NCBI RefSeq assembly: GCF_003947435.1
Contig: NZ_RCOS01000087.1
Location: 1-64,000, forward strand
Reading direction: 5' to 3'
Source of the DNA: Candidatus Methanodesulfokora washburnensis
GTDB lineage: Archaea; Korarchaeota; Korarchaeia; Korarchaeales; Korarchaeaceae
Length of the DNA stretch: 64,000 bases
The notes under the pieces: generated by a model
Database searches by the model: none
What the model was told of the DNA's origin: nothing
What the model saw: only the letters and a program-made list of their open reading frames with translations
Part shown: positions 1 to 9,176 of the stretch, one piece after another
Numbering within the stretch: position 1 is the first letter of the stretch
Layout of the letters: each line of letters starts with the position of its first letter
Program-made: the position numbers and the translations under genes

Positions 1-1642
1 GTGTGACCACAGTAGCATTCTTCTTCAGTGAGATAGCTCCTCCATATGCATCAGTTACCCACATATCCTCTGTCTTGAAGTATGGGCAGAATATGCCTGA
101 CTCCAGGGTATCTGTCTTGAGCCAGTACACTCCAGCATATGCACCGCATATGTATGTGCAGTAGTATTCAGCCTTTGGAGGTTTCTCTGTGAGCGGGCAT
201 GTAACCTTTCCTACCTCTGTCCTGTTCCCTATTGATGTGAATATGTAATCATAGCATCCTATGTGCTTTGTTACATTGAACTCCCATTTGTCTATCCCAT
301 ATGAGCCATTGAATACGTACATCTGGTTTGGTTTTGCGAAGAAGTACGCGTTCACATTGCCCTTGAACCATGGAAGTGCATCTGCTGACCATATGTACGT
401 CCAGCCATTTGAGTCTCCGGATACGTTGAATATACCCCAGGCTCCTGAAACAGGCGCTATTGTCTTGTTGAATCTGGCAGCAGCTGTCTTAGCGGCATCA
501 GGATAGTGTGCGGATACTCCATTCTTTGCTGTTGGACCCCATAATGCCGTTATAGTGCTATCCGGTATCCCTCCTATCTCCATCGTTGTCGCGTTTGCCG
601 TGAATTTTGTGGAATTAAAGGCTGCAATTATGACGCCAAATCCGGGAAGAGGTTTCCATAATCCGCTATCTATTGCAAAGTATGGAACTCCATAAACACA
701 CTCACTGTATTTAATGCCTCCTACATTCACTGTGCACTTAGTTCCAACATAAATATTGGGATCTCCTATCACTGTGACGTTACCATAGTCTCCATTATAA
801 TCCTCTCCTGTATATTCACTATTTGCTGTAATGTTAAGATATGCGACAACACTACCGCTGCTTGGATCTATCATTGTAAGCAGGGCGTAATTATGACTCT
901 TATCGATCTTTACCATGTTTACATGCAGTTTAAATCCAAGCCAGGGTATGTTTATATCTCCCGTGGTATTTGAGAGCTCAACAGGATAGTACTGCAGGAA
1001 GAATCCTTTTCCAGAAAGTCTGTCTCCTGTCCCAGCATAGAGAGCAAGATCTCTGTGGAGGCTAGTGACATTCTCACCTAGTATATAGTGGAATGAAGCC
1101 GGGTATACCGACATCCAGTCAAGGGGCATTATTACATAATCGTAGCCTGCTTTTCCTACATCAGGGTTGCAGTGTATAACAGTTGTATCCTTTACTATTA
1201 ACCCAGGTCCTGCCCTGAAGAACATGCCTGGTTTAGCATTTACTTTGGATCCTTCCTTCTCCGTTGTTGTATTCCACACAAAAGGCGTTCCATCGGTTGC
1301 ATTAAGGATTAGGAACTTTGACCAAGCTATACTATAGCTGTCCACCTTAAGCCCACCATAGTACAGTGTGATTCCATGTGCTGCAGCATCCTCAACATCC
1401 ACATATGGTGCATTAGTGTAGTACAGATGGGATCCAATCTTCATTGCAAGCATTGCAGCCCCTATCATGTCCACTGAAGCAGCCTTGTCGCCTATTATTA
1501 TTGCCATTGTCGCCTTTCCATCTGCTGTGTATATTGTGCCCGCCTTAACAAAGGGCTCCGGGAACATGGATATCGGAGTTGCGGCAGCTGGCAGAGCCCC
1601 CACAAGAAGGGCCACCAGCAACAACATCGCTGCCTTCCTCAT
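1..1642 (-). CDS. S-layer-like secreted glycoprotein, N-terminal 547 residues (runs off window)
   Basis: The reading frame is open from an ATG at 1642 to the window edge, so the C-terminus is missing. The N-terminus is a clear signal peptide (MRKAAMLLLVALLVGALPAA), followed by a stretch resembling archaeal S-layer openings (ADGKATMAIIIGDKAAS, then an AAMLAMKIGS segment). The ectodomain is rich in Asn-X-Ser/Thr sequons (NTT, NVT, NIT, NFT-like), Tyr and Trp, and carries several cysteines towards the visible end. A TATA-like tttatata lies about 50 bases upstream and aaggtgag is a good ribosome-binding site just before the ATG. The protein is probably exported, glycosylated and part of the cell envelope. 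Length, signal and composition support an S-layer role, but no family was identified by search. Confidence 0.75.
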   Translation of the reverse strand, partial: MRKAAMLLLVALLVGALPAAATPISMFPEPFVKAGTIYTADGKATMAIIIGDKAASVDMIGAAMLAMKIGSHLYYTNAPYVDVEDAAAHGITLYYGGLKVDSYSIAWSKFLILNATDGTPFVWNTTTEKEGSKVNAKPGMFFRAGPGLIVKDTTVIHCNPDVGKAGYDYVIMPLDWMSVYPASFHYILGENVTSLHRDLALYAGTGDRLSGKGFFLQYYPVELSNTTGDINIPWLGFKLHVNMVKIDKSHNYALLTMIDPSSGSVVAYLNITANSEYTGEDYNGDYGNVTVIGDPNIYVGTKCTVNVGGIKYSECVYGVPYFAIDSGLWKPLPGFGVIIAAFNSTKFTANATTMEIGGIPDSTITALWGPTAKNGVSAHYPDAAKTAAARFNKTIAPVSGAWGIFNVSGDSNGWTYIWSADALPWFKGNVNAYFFAKPNQMYVFNGSYGIDKWEFNVTKHIGCYDYIFTSIGNRTEVGKVTCPLTEKPPKAEYYCTYICGAYAGVYWLKTDTLESGIFCPYFKTEDMWVTDAYGGAISLKKNATVVT

Positions 1643-1705
1643 TTTCTCACCTTTTTGAGATGCCCTTTCGGGCACCCGATGCTGGCTGAAACAGTATATA
1701 AATGT
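1643..1705 (-). promoter_or_regulatory. Promoter and 5' leader of the surface glycoprotein gene with GNRA-type hairpin
   Basis: Read on the minus strand, tttatata (about 1692-1700) is a TATA element. Downstream, the leader holds the hairpin TGCCC-GAAA-GGGCA (1661-1674), a perfect 5-bp stem closed by a GAAA (GNRA) loop. The Shine-Dalgarno aaggtgag follows about 6 bases later and the ATG after that. A stable tetraloop directly 5' of the ribosome-binding site suggests an mRNA stabiliser or translation control element. That role is inference. Confidence 0.55.
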
Positions 1706-2019
1706 TGTTGATGAAACGTTTCTGAAACGTTTTCAAGACAAAAGAATGTACTACCTGAATGAATCTAATGCATATATTTAAATTTTTTATATTTTCCTTT
1801 AAATTTATTATTATGATGTTGGATATTATATAATGCTAAAAATATTTATATAGGGCTAAGGGATAGATGATGAATCTACATTAAACGACAGATCCCAAGA
1901 AGAATAGTAACAGCCTTGATCTCAACGGCCCTTGAGTTGAAGGCCTACTCCAAGGATGAGCACTGAGGTATTTGGATAAAAAAAGTAAAACATAGAAAAT
2001 AAAAACTTTTTTATCTAAA
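1706..2019. other. AT-rich intergenic region with decayed coding remnant
   Basis: No intact gene is seen. The left half is very AT-rich and holds divergent TATA-like elements for the flanking genes. Around 1905-1967 the plus strand can be read as a 22-residue tail ending SKDEH and a TGA stop, but an in-frame stop lies shortly upstream and no start is present. It may be the 3' remnant of a lost gene. A short inverted repeat (CTCAA / TTGAG, 1920-1937) lies inside it. Confidence 0.3.
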
Positions 2020-2326
2020 ATGAAAAGCGTTGTTTTCCTGTTGTTGATCCTCCAGCTCTCCTTCCTCAGCCTTTGTACAGATCAGCTCTTCTCCATAAAT
2101 CAGCAGCTCGACAGATCAACCGGAGGGTAATTGGAGGAAAGGAGGTCACTGTCTCAGTGGACTACAGGGTGATAATGGGGGCAAAGAAGACGAAGTACTG
2201 CGGATTGAACAACATACCGCCTCCATTTGACACTGATAACCAGATATCCCAGTGGAGGGCAGGCTTTTCAGTGAACAGGAGATGCCTATATCAATCATAT
2301 AAAGAGCCCTCCGATCCTACATTTAG
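2020..2326 (+). pseudogene. Broken small secreted protein sharing the Cys-containing C-terminal domain of the 2919-3872 gene
   Basis: An ATG at 2020 opens a good signal peptide (MKSVVFLLLILQLSFLSL), but that frame stops at a TAA near 2130. The adjacent frame then continues as a domain that aligns with the C-terminus of the minus-strand protein at 2919-3872: shared pattern RxVIxGKxVxVxVDYRxI, KTxYCGLxNxPPxxxxDxQIxQWxAG, then NR and YKE. The last dozen residues before YKE in the intact copy, with its CWYW, are deleted here. I read this as a duplicate that lost its frame by one indel and part of its 3' end. A short functional secreted product is less likely. Confidence 0.6.
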
Positions 2327-2351
2327 TTCTTCTAAAAGTCCTCTTATGCCT

Positions 2352-2801
2352 CTATCTGAATATCTTGAGGATGGCAACAGCAACAAGGAGGACAATTAGT
2401 AAGGGTATGAAGACAGGAACCTCACTGACCATTTCCCTTGATGTTCCGTTCTCTGATGTCTCATTCGTTGGCTCATTCTCCTCCAATGCCCTGACAGTCC
2501 TGTCAAGCCAAACCTTCTTGACCCATGGATGGCCAGCTATCCTCTCTATCTTCCCAGCTGGGGCTGTTCCGGCAACCGCATTTATTATCTTATAAACATG
2601 TGTCACATTCATCCCATCCCCTTTCAGCACCTCTATCTGCTCATTAGTAGGCCTCTCAAAGAGCTCAACTATTATCCTGACCTCAGATGATGGATTTTCC
2701 CTTATTAAACCAAGAAGGGCTGGATCTATCTTGTCCGACTGGGCTGCCAGGACAGTTAAAGGAATGAGGAGGATAAACAACGATACATACTCAACCTTCA
2801 C
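2352..2801 (-). CDS. Membrane-anchored stand-alone subtilisin-propeptide (inhibitor I9-like) protein
   Basis: This 149-residue protein has a signal peptide (residues 1-19), a compact domain of about 80 residues, a polar Asn/Glu/Thr-rich linker with sequons, and a C-terminal transmembrane helix followed by KIFR. The domain has the I9 propeptide look: EVRIIVELFERP, a central AVAG, and the ending HPWVKKVWLDRTV. The same ending, MEKIWLDRKV, occurs just before the catalytic domain of the large subtilase in this cluster. It lacks any protease domain. It probably tethers a propeptide fold at the outer membrane face as chaperone or inhibitor of the subtilase. The relation rests on residue pattern and neighbourhood, not on a search. 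Confidence 0.65.
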   Translation of the reverse strand: MKVEYVSLFILLIPLTVLAAQSDKIDPALLGLIRENPSSEVRIIVELFERPTNEQIEVLKGDGMNVTHVYKIINAVAGTAPAGKIERIAGHPWVKKVWLDRTVRALEENEPTNETSENGTSREMVSEVPVFIPLLIVLLVAVAILKIFR

Positions 2802-2918
2802 AAGAAAACTTACATTTCAAGTATAAAAAGCTTGTGAAAGATCCTTCATTAGTAAATTTTATCTACTATTAAATCTTAAAGATACAAAACAATAAAAAAG
2901 AGGATTGGGAATTTTAAG

Positions 2919-3872
2919 TCATTCCTTGTATGTTGCAGGGAAGTAAACCCAGTACCAGCAGCCATCAACTCCATAATACATCCTGTTCTTTGAGTATCCT
3001 GCTTTCCACTGCTTTATTTGTTCATCGATGCTGTAGGCAGGGGGCATGTTTTCCAATCCACAGTAGCCAGTCTTCTCATATTTTATTATCGTCCTGTAGT
3101 CCACCACCACCTCAACAGTCTTTCCCTCGATCACCTTCCTGTAGACCACTGTTTTTCCAGTTAAATTGCCAAGATGATCCATGAAATACTGAATTGGAGG
3201 TATTTTTGGAATTACATTCAGAGTGTACACAGCCTCCCTCTTTAACCCTCCCCCTTCTGCCTCTATTTTAATTGTGTATGTCCCTGGTGGAGTAGATTCT
3301 GATGTTGATATCGTGAGTATGCTTGTGAACGTCGGATATCCCGATGAAGGGCTAAATTCCCCACTTGCTCCAGGCGGTATTCCCGTAGCTTTGAGGCTTA
3401 CCAGCTCAGGTGAGCCACTTACAAGGTTTACTGTTATTTTTACCTGCTTGCTCACGCCCTGCTGAGCAGCATCTGATAAAGGGCTTATCTCAAGCGTGAA
3501 GTTGAATGGAGCAGCTGCTGCAGGCACAACAACAACTGCTGGTGATGGTGCACTAAGACGAACATCGACTCTTATTGTCCCCTCTCCTGTTGCTGAGGCA
3601 GTTCCAGAATATCCTCCCTTCGATGCCATCACCGTGACCGTTACAGGAATGCTCGACACTGTGAGGACAACGTGATACTGTCCGCTGCTGTCAGTTGTTG
3701 TGATTGCTGTGTCCCCCCCTCCTGATACTGTCACAGATGCTCCTGCTGCTGGACTTCCATCTGGCATGTACACATATCCATATACTCCAACAGGGATTCC
3801 CTGTGCCGAAGCTGAGACTGCAGAGATCGATAGGAGAAGGATTAAAAAAATTGGGAGAAGTTTTTGTCTCAT
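2919..3872 (-). CDS. Secreted multidomain beta-sandwich protein with Cys-containing C-terminal domain
   Basis: The start is the ATG at 3872, because the stretch that follows is a proper signal peptide (MRQKLLPIFLILLLSISAVS) and ggaggga lies 4-10 bases upstream, just after the subtilase stop codon. Residues about 25-110 form a carboxypeptidase-regulatory-like beta-sandwich (YVYMPDGSPAAGASVTV, then DSSGQYHV). Residues about 120-225 form an Ig-like, NEW3-type repeat (GVSKQVKITVNLVSG, then PPGTYTIKIEAEGG). The C-terminal 80 residues contain VDYRTI, YCGL and GCWYW and recur in the broken gene at 2020. It is co-transcribed with the subtilase upstream and presumably extracellular. Specific function is unknown. 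Confidence 0.6.
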   Translation of the reverse strand: MRQKLLPIFLILLLSISAVSASAQGIPVGVYGYVYMPDGSPAAGASVTVSGGGDTAITTTDSSGQYHVVLTVSSIPVTVTVMASKGGYSGTASATGEGTIRVDVRLSAPSPAVVVVPAAAAPFNFTLEISPLSDAAQQGVSKQVKITVNLVSGSPELVSLKATGIPPGASGEFSPSSGYPTFTSILTISTSESTPPGTYTIKIEAEGGGLKREAVYTLNVIPKIPPIQYFMDHLGNLTGKTVVYRKVIEGKTVEVVVDYRTIIKYEKTGYCGLENMPPAYSIDEQIKQWKAGYSKNRMYYGVDGCWYWVYFPATYKE

Positions 3873-3882
3873 TTTATCCCTC

Positions 3883-6800
3883 CTAGCCCTCGACCTCCAC
3901 ATACCTCTGCGGTGAGGTGAGGTGGATGAAGTAGCCGTAGCCCTGCGAGAACAGGAAGTCCTCCTCAGGCTTGCTCACCCCAGGAATGTACCCGAAGAAC
4001 CTCTGCTTTCCTGTATCCCATCCAGCTATCAGTGTCACGGAGGGGCCTATTGCCCTCGCCACATCGGATGCCCTGTAGCTGGAAGGCACTGGGAGGAATG
4101 GGGCAATCAGATTGTACCTGTTGCTTAAAGTCCTGACGTAGAACCTCTTGTAGACCCATGGGCCTGATCCCGATGAGGTGAACGCCCTTATCCCTATCGT
4201 ATGCATCCCATCGCTGTACGAGGTGCCGTTTATCGCTATCTCCACCGTGGTCGCCGTTACATTCCCAACTGGCACTGCTCCGGTTATGTTCCCATCGACT
4301 GAGTACTGTATCTGTGTTATCGGGGAGGTGCACTCCGCATACACTGCCATCTTTATGACGCCCTTATCGACGTAAGCACCCGCTATCTCCGCCATCGGAA
4401 CTGATGGAAGTGCTGAGCGGATGTAGAACCCTCTCAGCACAGTGAAGCTCGATATCGTCTTGTTGTCGGTGAAGTTCACCCTTATGGAGACGTAGTTGCC
4501 CTCAGAGATGTTCTTCAGCAGGAACTTATAGTCTAATATGGATCCATACAATGTATTTATCCTTATGAGCTGTGTCTGAACTGTGCTCCATGTCTTGCCA
4601 TCATCCAGCGAGTACTCCACCGATTTCACATTGAATGGGTATATGGGCCCTGAAACTAGGTGCCCTGTTACATTGCCCGGAGCATGAGAGTTGTTCATGT
4701 CAAGCCCCTCTATGTAGGGGATTATATCAAGCAATTTCCACCATCCCTCGCCCTTTGATATGTTGAACTTGGTGCTCATGTACGCATATCCAGAGAGCCT
4801 CATAAGACTCTCTCCTCTTAGATCAATCTCTATTTCTGCAGGAGGACTTATGCTAAGAGAAGTCCGTATCAGTCCCCATGTGCTTCTGTTATAGATTACC
4901 GTTCCATTTCTCTTCACGACGAGATTCAGCAGAGCTGACCCTAAGGGCTCATATTTATAGTATATCTCTCCTTTTGATGTATTGAGGTATGGACTCTCAA
5001 ATACCCCAAGTACATCTAAGTAATCTCCGTACACCCCGAGTCGTAGGGCAGGACGCAGAGGATGTGCATTTGATGCTATCGAATATGTTCCCGGAATCGG
5101 GTATCCTTCCTCAGCCCAATAGCTGAAGTAGGGTGTTATAACACCGGGCTGATCGTTTCTCTTGTCATAGCCTGTCCAGTACATTCCGGGTGTGATGTAC
5201 TCAGTCACCTGCCTTGGAGAGCTTATGGCCCATGAGAGGCTCGGCATCCCGAACGGATAGGTCCATCCTGAGCCCTTGTCCGTAAGTATGAGCACATAGT
5301 CCCTGTGCATCAAAGCACCTATCGATGGGGTGAGAGCAGTCCTATATTCCTTGATCACCTTCGCTAGATCCGCCTCATTGTATGTCAGCATCTCGTCTTT
5401 TGTCACATTCGTCTTGGAGAAGGCAATAGCATACAGTTCGGGTGAGATTAAAGTGCTCGGATCCACCACATTGATGTACTTCCTGTCGTAATACTGGTAG
5501 TAGAGGCCTAGCGTGAGATCTGTCTGCGTTACGTATATGTCCGTGACAGAGGGATAGTACCACCAGTTCCAGAATGCATAAGCAATACCCCGCATGCATG
5601 TCCTGTTTACATAGTAATAGAATAGACCATCGGAGAGCGAGGCTATCACATGGCCTGGAGGCGAGTACGACAGTTTATGGGCATTTCTCAGATCCAGTGT
5701 CACGCTCATGTCCCCTGTCACATTGGTCTTGTTGACAGCATAGGCATCGGCATAGTACTGTTTATACCAGTCGGCACCAATGATATAGTATGTGCCGGAC
5801 CAAGGCAGGTTCAAATCTATCGCACCATTTTCATCCGTTATTCCCCATGTCCACCTTGCCGTCCCCCTTTCCATCTCCTCACAGGATGGATACGCCTTGA
5901 ATGCACCGACAAATGCATTACCCAATGGGTTTCCATCGAGGCCGAGGAACCTGACATGCACCACGTTCATCCTCAAGAGGCCGAATATCACATGGACATC
6001 AGAGCCCTCAACCGTGTAGTTAGTCACAACAACACCACTATACAGGCCTGATGGCAAAGATGTTGCATTTATCTCCACATTGACTGCTTTTTGTCCACCT
6101 GCAGGGATATTCAGCTCAGTTGAGTTCAGGGACACCTTATCTGTCATATCATAGCCATAAAAGACCTCCTTTAGGCTTGGGCTCAGTGTTATGTTTATCC
6201 AGCTAGTTCCAGTGTTCCTGAAGGTTATGTTGAAGTTGTATACACCACCTGCAACTCCTCCCAAGCTGAACGTAGCAGGATCAGGTATAAGCTGTGTTTC
6301 CATGGCAGCTGGAACGTTTATCCTCCCTCCTCCCTGTGTGTAAACGTCGTATCCCAGATCCTTCGACGTGCTTATCAGCACGTTCTTCACCGTATTCGGA
6401 TCAAATCCCCTCGCCTGCTTTATAAGTGCAGCCGCCCCAGAGACATGAGGAGTAGCCATGCTCGTCCCGCTGAGCCTTACGTAGTCATAGACTCCATCTC
6501 CATCGACATCTATTGCCGGAATCCGTCCGTTCATTGCCCATTTTTCAATCATCGATCCCCTAGCTAAAGCAGCCCATATTCTGTAGCCTGGAGCCACCAC
6601 ATCGGGCTTTATCCTGAAGTCCCTTGTGGAGCCCCTGCTGCTGAACCCTGCAATTTCATCCTGTTTTGTGCTCGCACCAACTGTTATGGCCTTCTTGGAT
6701 GCAGCAGGAATTCCAACTGTGAAGTATCCAGCAACATTTCCGGCAGCGACAACAACTATCCTTCCAAGATCTACAGCTCTATCGCATGCAAGGGATAGGG

Positions 6801-8793
6801 GATCAGTCCCATCGCTCCAGTAAGATGCACCAAGGCTCATGCTTATTATGTCTGCCTCATCCCCCGTGTTTGCTTTTCCATCAGGACCCAGTGCTGCATA
6901 TTCTATGCCACTAATTACCCAATCTTCATAACCCACCCCGTACCTGTTGAGCACTTTCACGTTCCACAGCGTGGCGCCAGGTGCAACTCCTCTGAATATA
7001 GGGATGGTTAAGAGGAAGATATCATTCTCTAAGTCGGAATTTATCCAGTTTTGAGCTGTTATGCAGAACTTGCCCAGATTTGCCGCATAAACAATAGAGG
7101 GAACAGCCAAATATTTGCCGGGTGTAAGTATCCTTGGCTGTGACCAAGTGTTATTTTGATACACCATGTACCATATGGTGTATGTTATGTTTCTAGCTAG
7201 ATCATCGCCCTCAAACACCAGCATCATTGTGCCATCAGGTAATACAGCTGCTGATGGATTAACAAACCCTGACCCGCTGGCCAAGAGCCCTCCTGACCAT
7301 GTTGTACCCATATCTGTTGAAACGTTGTAATATATTTGAGTAATTCCACCTATGTTGGTGGTGAAGTTAAAATGATATATGTCGTATATAAATGCCCAGA
7401 TCCTTCCATCGGGAGATTGGACAATTGAGCTTGAGTATAACCACATTGTTGAGTTAGCGCTCGTTAGCCTTCTGTTGCTTACCCAGTTTAATGTATTACT
7501 GCTATCAAGATTTAAGATAGCGAACCATACATCCTCATTTGATGAGGCATTAGAGGTATATGTAATGGCTATTGAGCCATTTGACAGCTGAGTAACAGGA
7601 GAATATACATGCCAATCGGGACCTGTTGTCAAATGTTTATCTTGGCTCCACACTCCATTATCGTAGACCTTGTACCAGATTTGGTAATTTCCTGTTCTGT
7701 TTGAGGCCCATAAAACTAATATCCTCCCATCCTTTAGGAATGTGACAAAGGGATATACGTCAAGGTTTCCATCTGTTGTTAGTTGTTGTGGGGATGCCCA
7801 GTTATGCCCATCATACAATGAAAACCAGATATCCCAGTTACCAGAATAATAGGAATACCAAACCATGGCTATGTGTGTTCCATTGGTGGATATTCTAGCA
7901 AACCTGTCATCGTAAGATCTTGATATTGCAGATTGAATTTCTGAAACCATAGGTGTGATGATCGACTTCTCTCCTGTACCGGCAGCTATGCTTGCAACAT
8001 GGGTTCCGTGGCCAAAGTGGTCAAATGTATCGTAATCATCCGTGAAATCCACCTCTACCTTTATTTTGCTCGTCCCGTTCGGGAAGAAGAAGTCCTCATG
8101 GTTCTTGTCTATGCCTGTGTCAAGTATCGCTATCTTAACCCCGCTTCCATTATACAGGCTCCAGACGGATGGGGCACCTATAAGCGGGACGCTTTCATTT
8201 AAATGCACATGAACCTTCCTGTCAAGCCATATCTTCTCCATATATGCATTGGAAACAAGATCCTTTACCACGTCCCTCGCTTTATTCACAGGTATCTTTG
8301 CAGCTGAGGCTGGAACAAGCCTGTAGACAGGGGCTATTTCCCCTCCTCTCTCGGCAATAAGAGAGCTTATAGAGGGATACCCCTCCCTTTTCATCTGTAT
8401 TATCACAGGTATCTCGCTCTGGTTCCAGTATCCCTCCTCCACAAGATATTCCACGTTGAATAGCTCTATGTCGAACTTCCTGAGGTCCACATTGCTTGGT
8501 ATCACGTAAAGACCTTTTCCATCCCTGAATACCCTGAACCCCTTGTTCAGCTCTGTTGGATCTACCGGCATTATTGCAAGGACCTGTAATGTCTTGTTCA
8601 CCAGCCCTACCTTCACAACATCGCCGGTTATGAGCTTCACGTCATATGTCTTCTCTATTGTCCTCTGATTTACTGAGCTTCCCTGAAGTCCCCCTGTTCT
8701 ATCTCCCTGTGTATATAGTGGAGTTGCTGTCTGAAACAGAAGAAGAGAGACCAGGACAAGGATACAGACCTTTCCCACTCCATTTCTGGACAT
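3883..8793 (-). CDS. Giant secreted subtilisin-like serine protease (S8) with propeller-like insert
   Basis: This 1636-residue protein has a signal peptide (1-29), a propeptide region ending near residue 195 (MEKIWLDRKV) and an S8 catalytic domain with Asp225 (AILDTGID), His262 (GHGTHVAS), oxyanion Asn686 (VVAAGN) and Ser778 (SGTSMATPHVSGA). The 420-residue gap between His and Asn is far above normal: residues about 280-600 hold at least five repeats of the type IWYxVYDNGxWSxxxxLTTG, a BNR/sialidase-like beta-propeller pattern. After residue 830 come Fn3/Ig-like beta domains (about 835-1560) and a compact C-terminal domain. All catalytic residues are present, so it should be active outside the cell. 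It is the first gene of a minus-strand cluster with the two secreted proteins at 3872-2352. Confidence 0.9.
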   Translation of the reverse strand: MSRNGVGKVCILVLVSLLLFQTATPLYTQGDRTGGLQGSSVNQRTIEKTYDVKLITGDVVKVGLVNKTLQVLAIMPVDPTELNKGFRVFRDGKGLYVIPSNVDLRKFDIELFNVEYLVEEGYWNQSEIPVIIQMKREGYPSISSLIAERGGEIAPVYRLVPASAAKIPVNKARDVVKDLVSNAYMEKIWLDRKVHVHLNESVPLIGAPSVWSLYNGSGVKIAILDTGIDKNHEDFFFPNGTSKIKVEVDFTDDYDTFDHFGHGTHVASIAAGTGEKSIITPMVSEIQSAISRSYDDRFARISTNGTHIAMVWYSYYSGNWDIWFSLYDGHNWASPQQLTTDGNLDVYPFVTFLKDGRILVLWASNRTGNYQIWYKVYDNGVWSQDKHLTTGPDWHVYSPVTQLSNGSIAITYTSNASSNEDVWFAILNLDSSNTLNWVSNRRLTSANSTMWLYSSSIVQSPDGRIWAFIYDIYHFNFTTNIGGITQIYYNVSTDMGTTWSGGLLASGSGFVNPSAAVLPDGTMMLVFEGDDLARNITYTIWYMVYQNNTWSQPRILTPGKYLAVPSIVYAANLGKFCITAQNWINSDLENDIFLLTIPIFRGVAPGATLWNVKVLNRYGVGYEDWVISGIEYAALGPDGKANTGDEADIISMSLGASYWSDGTDPLSLACDRAVDLGRIVVVAAGNVAGYFTVGIPAASKKAITVGASTKQDEIAGFSSRGSTRDFRIKPDVVAPGYRIWAALARGSMIEKWAMNGRIPAIDVDGDGVYDYVRLSGTSMATPHVSGAAALIKQARGFDPNTVKNVLISTSKDLGYDVYTQGGGRINVPAAMETQLIPDPATFSLGGVAGGVYNFNITFRNTGTSWINITLSPSLKEVFYGYDMTDKVSLNSTELNIPAGGQKAVNVEINATSLPSGLYSGVVVTNYTVEGSDVHVIFGLLRMNVVHVRFLGLDGNPLGNAFVGAFKAYPSCEEMERGTARWTWGITDENGAIDLNLPWSGTYYIIGADWYKQYYADAYAVNKTNVTGDMSVTLDLRNAHKLSYSPPGHVIASLSDGLFYYYVNRTCMRGIAYAFWNWWYYPSVTDIYVTQTDLTLGLYYQYYDRKYINVVDPSTLISPELYAIAFSKTNVTKDEMLTYNEADLAKVIKEYRTALTPSIGALMHRDYVLILTDKGSGWTYPFGMPSLSWAISSPRQVTEYITPGMYWTGYDKRNDQPGVITPYFSYWAEEGYPIPGTYSIASNAHPLRPALRLGVYGDYLDVLGVFESPYLNTSKGEIYYKYEPLGSALLNLVVKRNGTVIYNRSTWGLIRTSLSISPPAEIEIDLRGESLMRLSGYAYMSTKFNISKGEGWWKLLDIIPYIEGLDMNNSHAPGNVTGHLVSGPIYPFNVKSVEYSLDDGKTWSTVQTQLIRINTLYGSILDYKFLLKNISEGNYVSIRVNFTDNKTISSFTVLRGFYIRSALPSVPMAEIAGAYVDKGVIKMAVYAECTSPITQIQYSVDGNITGAVPVGNVTATTVEIAINGTSYSDGMHTIGIRAFTSSGSGPWVYKRFYVRTLSNRYNLIAPFLPVPSSYRASDVARAIGPSVTLIAGWDTGKQRFFGYIPGVSKPEEDFLFSQGYGYFIHLTSPQRYVEVEG

Positions 8794-8800
8794 CGTATCA

Positions 8801-8817
8801 CCGCCCTTTAAGGGCGG
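8801..8817 (-). promoter_or_regulatory. Perfect inverted repeat overlapping the ribosome-binding site of the subtilase gene
   Basis: CCGCCCTTTAAGGGCGG has two 8-bp perfect arms around one base. As mRNA it gives a 6-bp GC stem with a 5-nt loop, and its 3' edge runs into the Shine-Dalgarno (ggtgat) 3 bases before the ATG at 8793. It may occlude or stabilise the initiation region, or be a repressor site. Which applies cannot be told from sequence. Confidence 0.5.
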
Positions 8818-9176
8818 GCAATCAGTTAACTTTTTTTTTTAAAAACTTTTCTGTCAGATAAGAAGCAAATACAGAGATCCTTTTCTTGAAAAAAGATTAA
8901 AAAGCAGGAATAATCTTTTCTCTTCCTCCTTAAAGATGGAAGTAGGCTGGAAACGCCGATATTTTGTAAATAAACCCGGATTTTATCCTATTTTCTTCGT
9001 CTTATGTCGATAAGAAAACCGATTTATAAAGGTTACTACTTTTCTCTTGAGTTTTAAACTTAAAGATTTCCTACATCTTGCACACATGCCGATTATTGGG
9101 ATCAGTACACCGGAGATTATGCCTTTCAGGTCTCCTTGTGGGGTTTCACTCCTCAGCTTCTTGCCACATGCACGCT
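8818..9176. other. Noncoding junction between surface island and integrated element
   Basis: The first 60 bases are an oligo-T/A run that can supply the TATA region of the subtilase gene. The remainder shows no convincing gene. A minus-strand frame of 73 codons (9204-8983) overlaps the end of the HTH gene and has two CxxC-like spots (RACGKK, CARCRK) and a hydrophobic patch. It has no ribosome-binding site and no recognisable fold, so I do not call it. The left boundary of the integrated element probably falls here, but no second copy of the tRNA-Arg sequence is visible. Confidence 0.3.
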
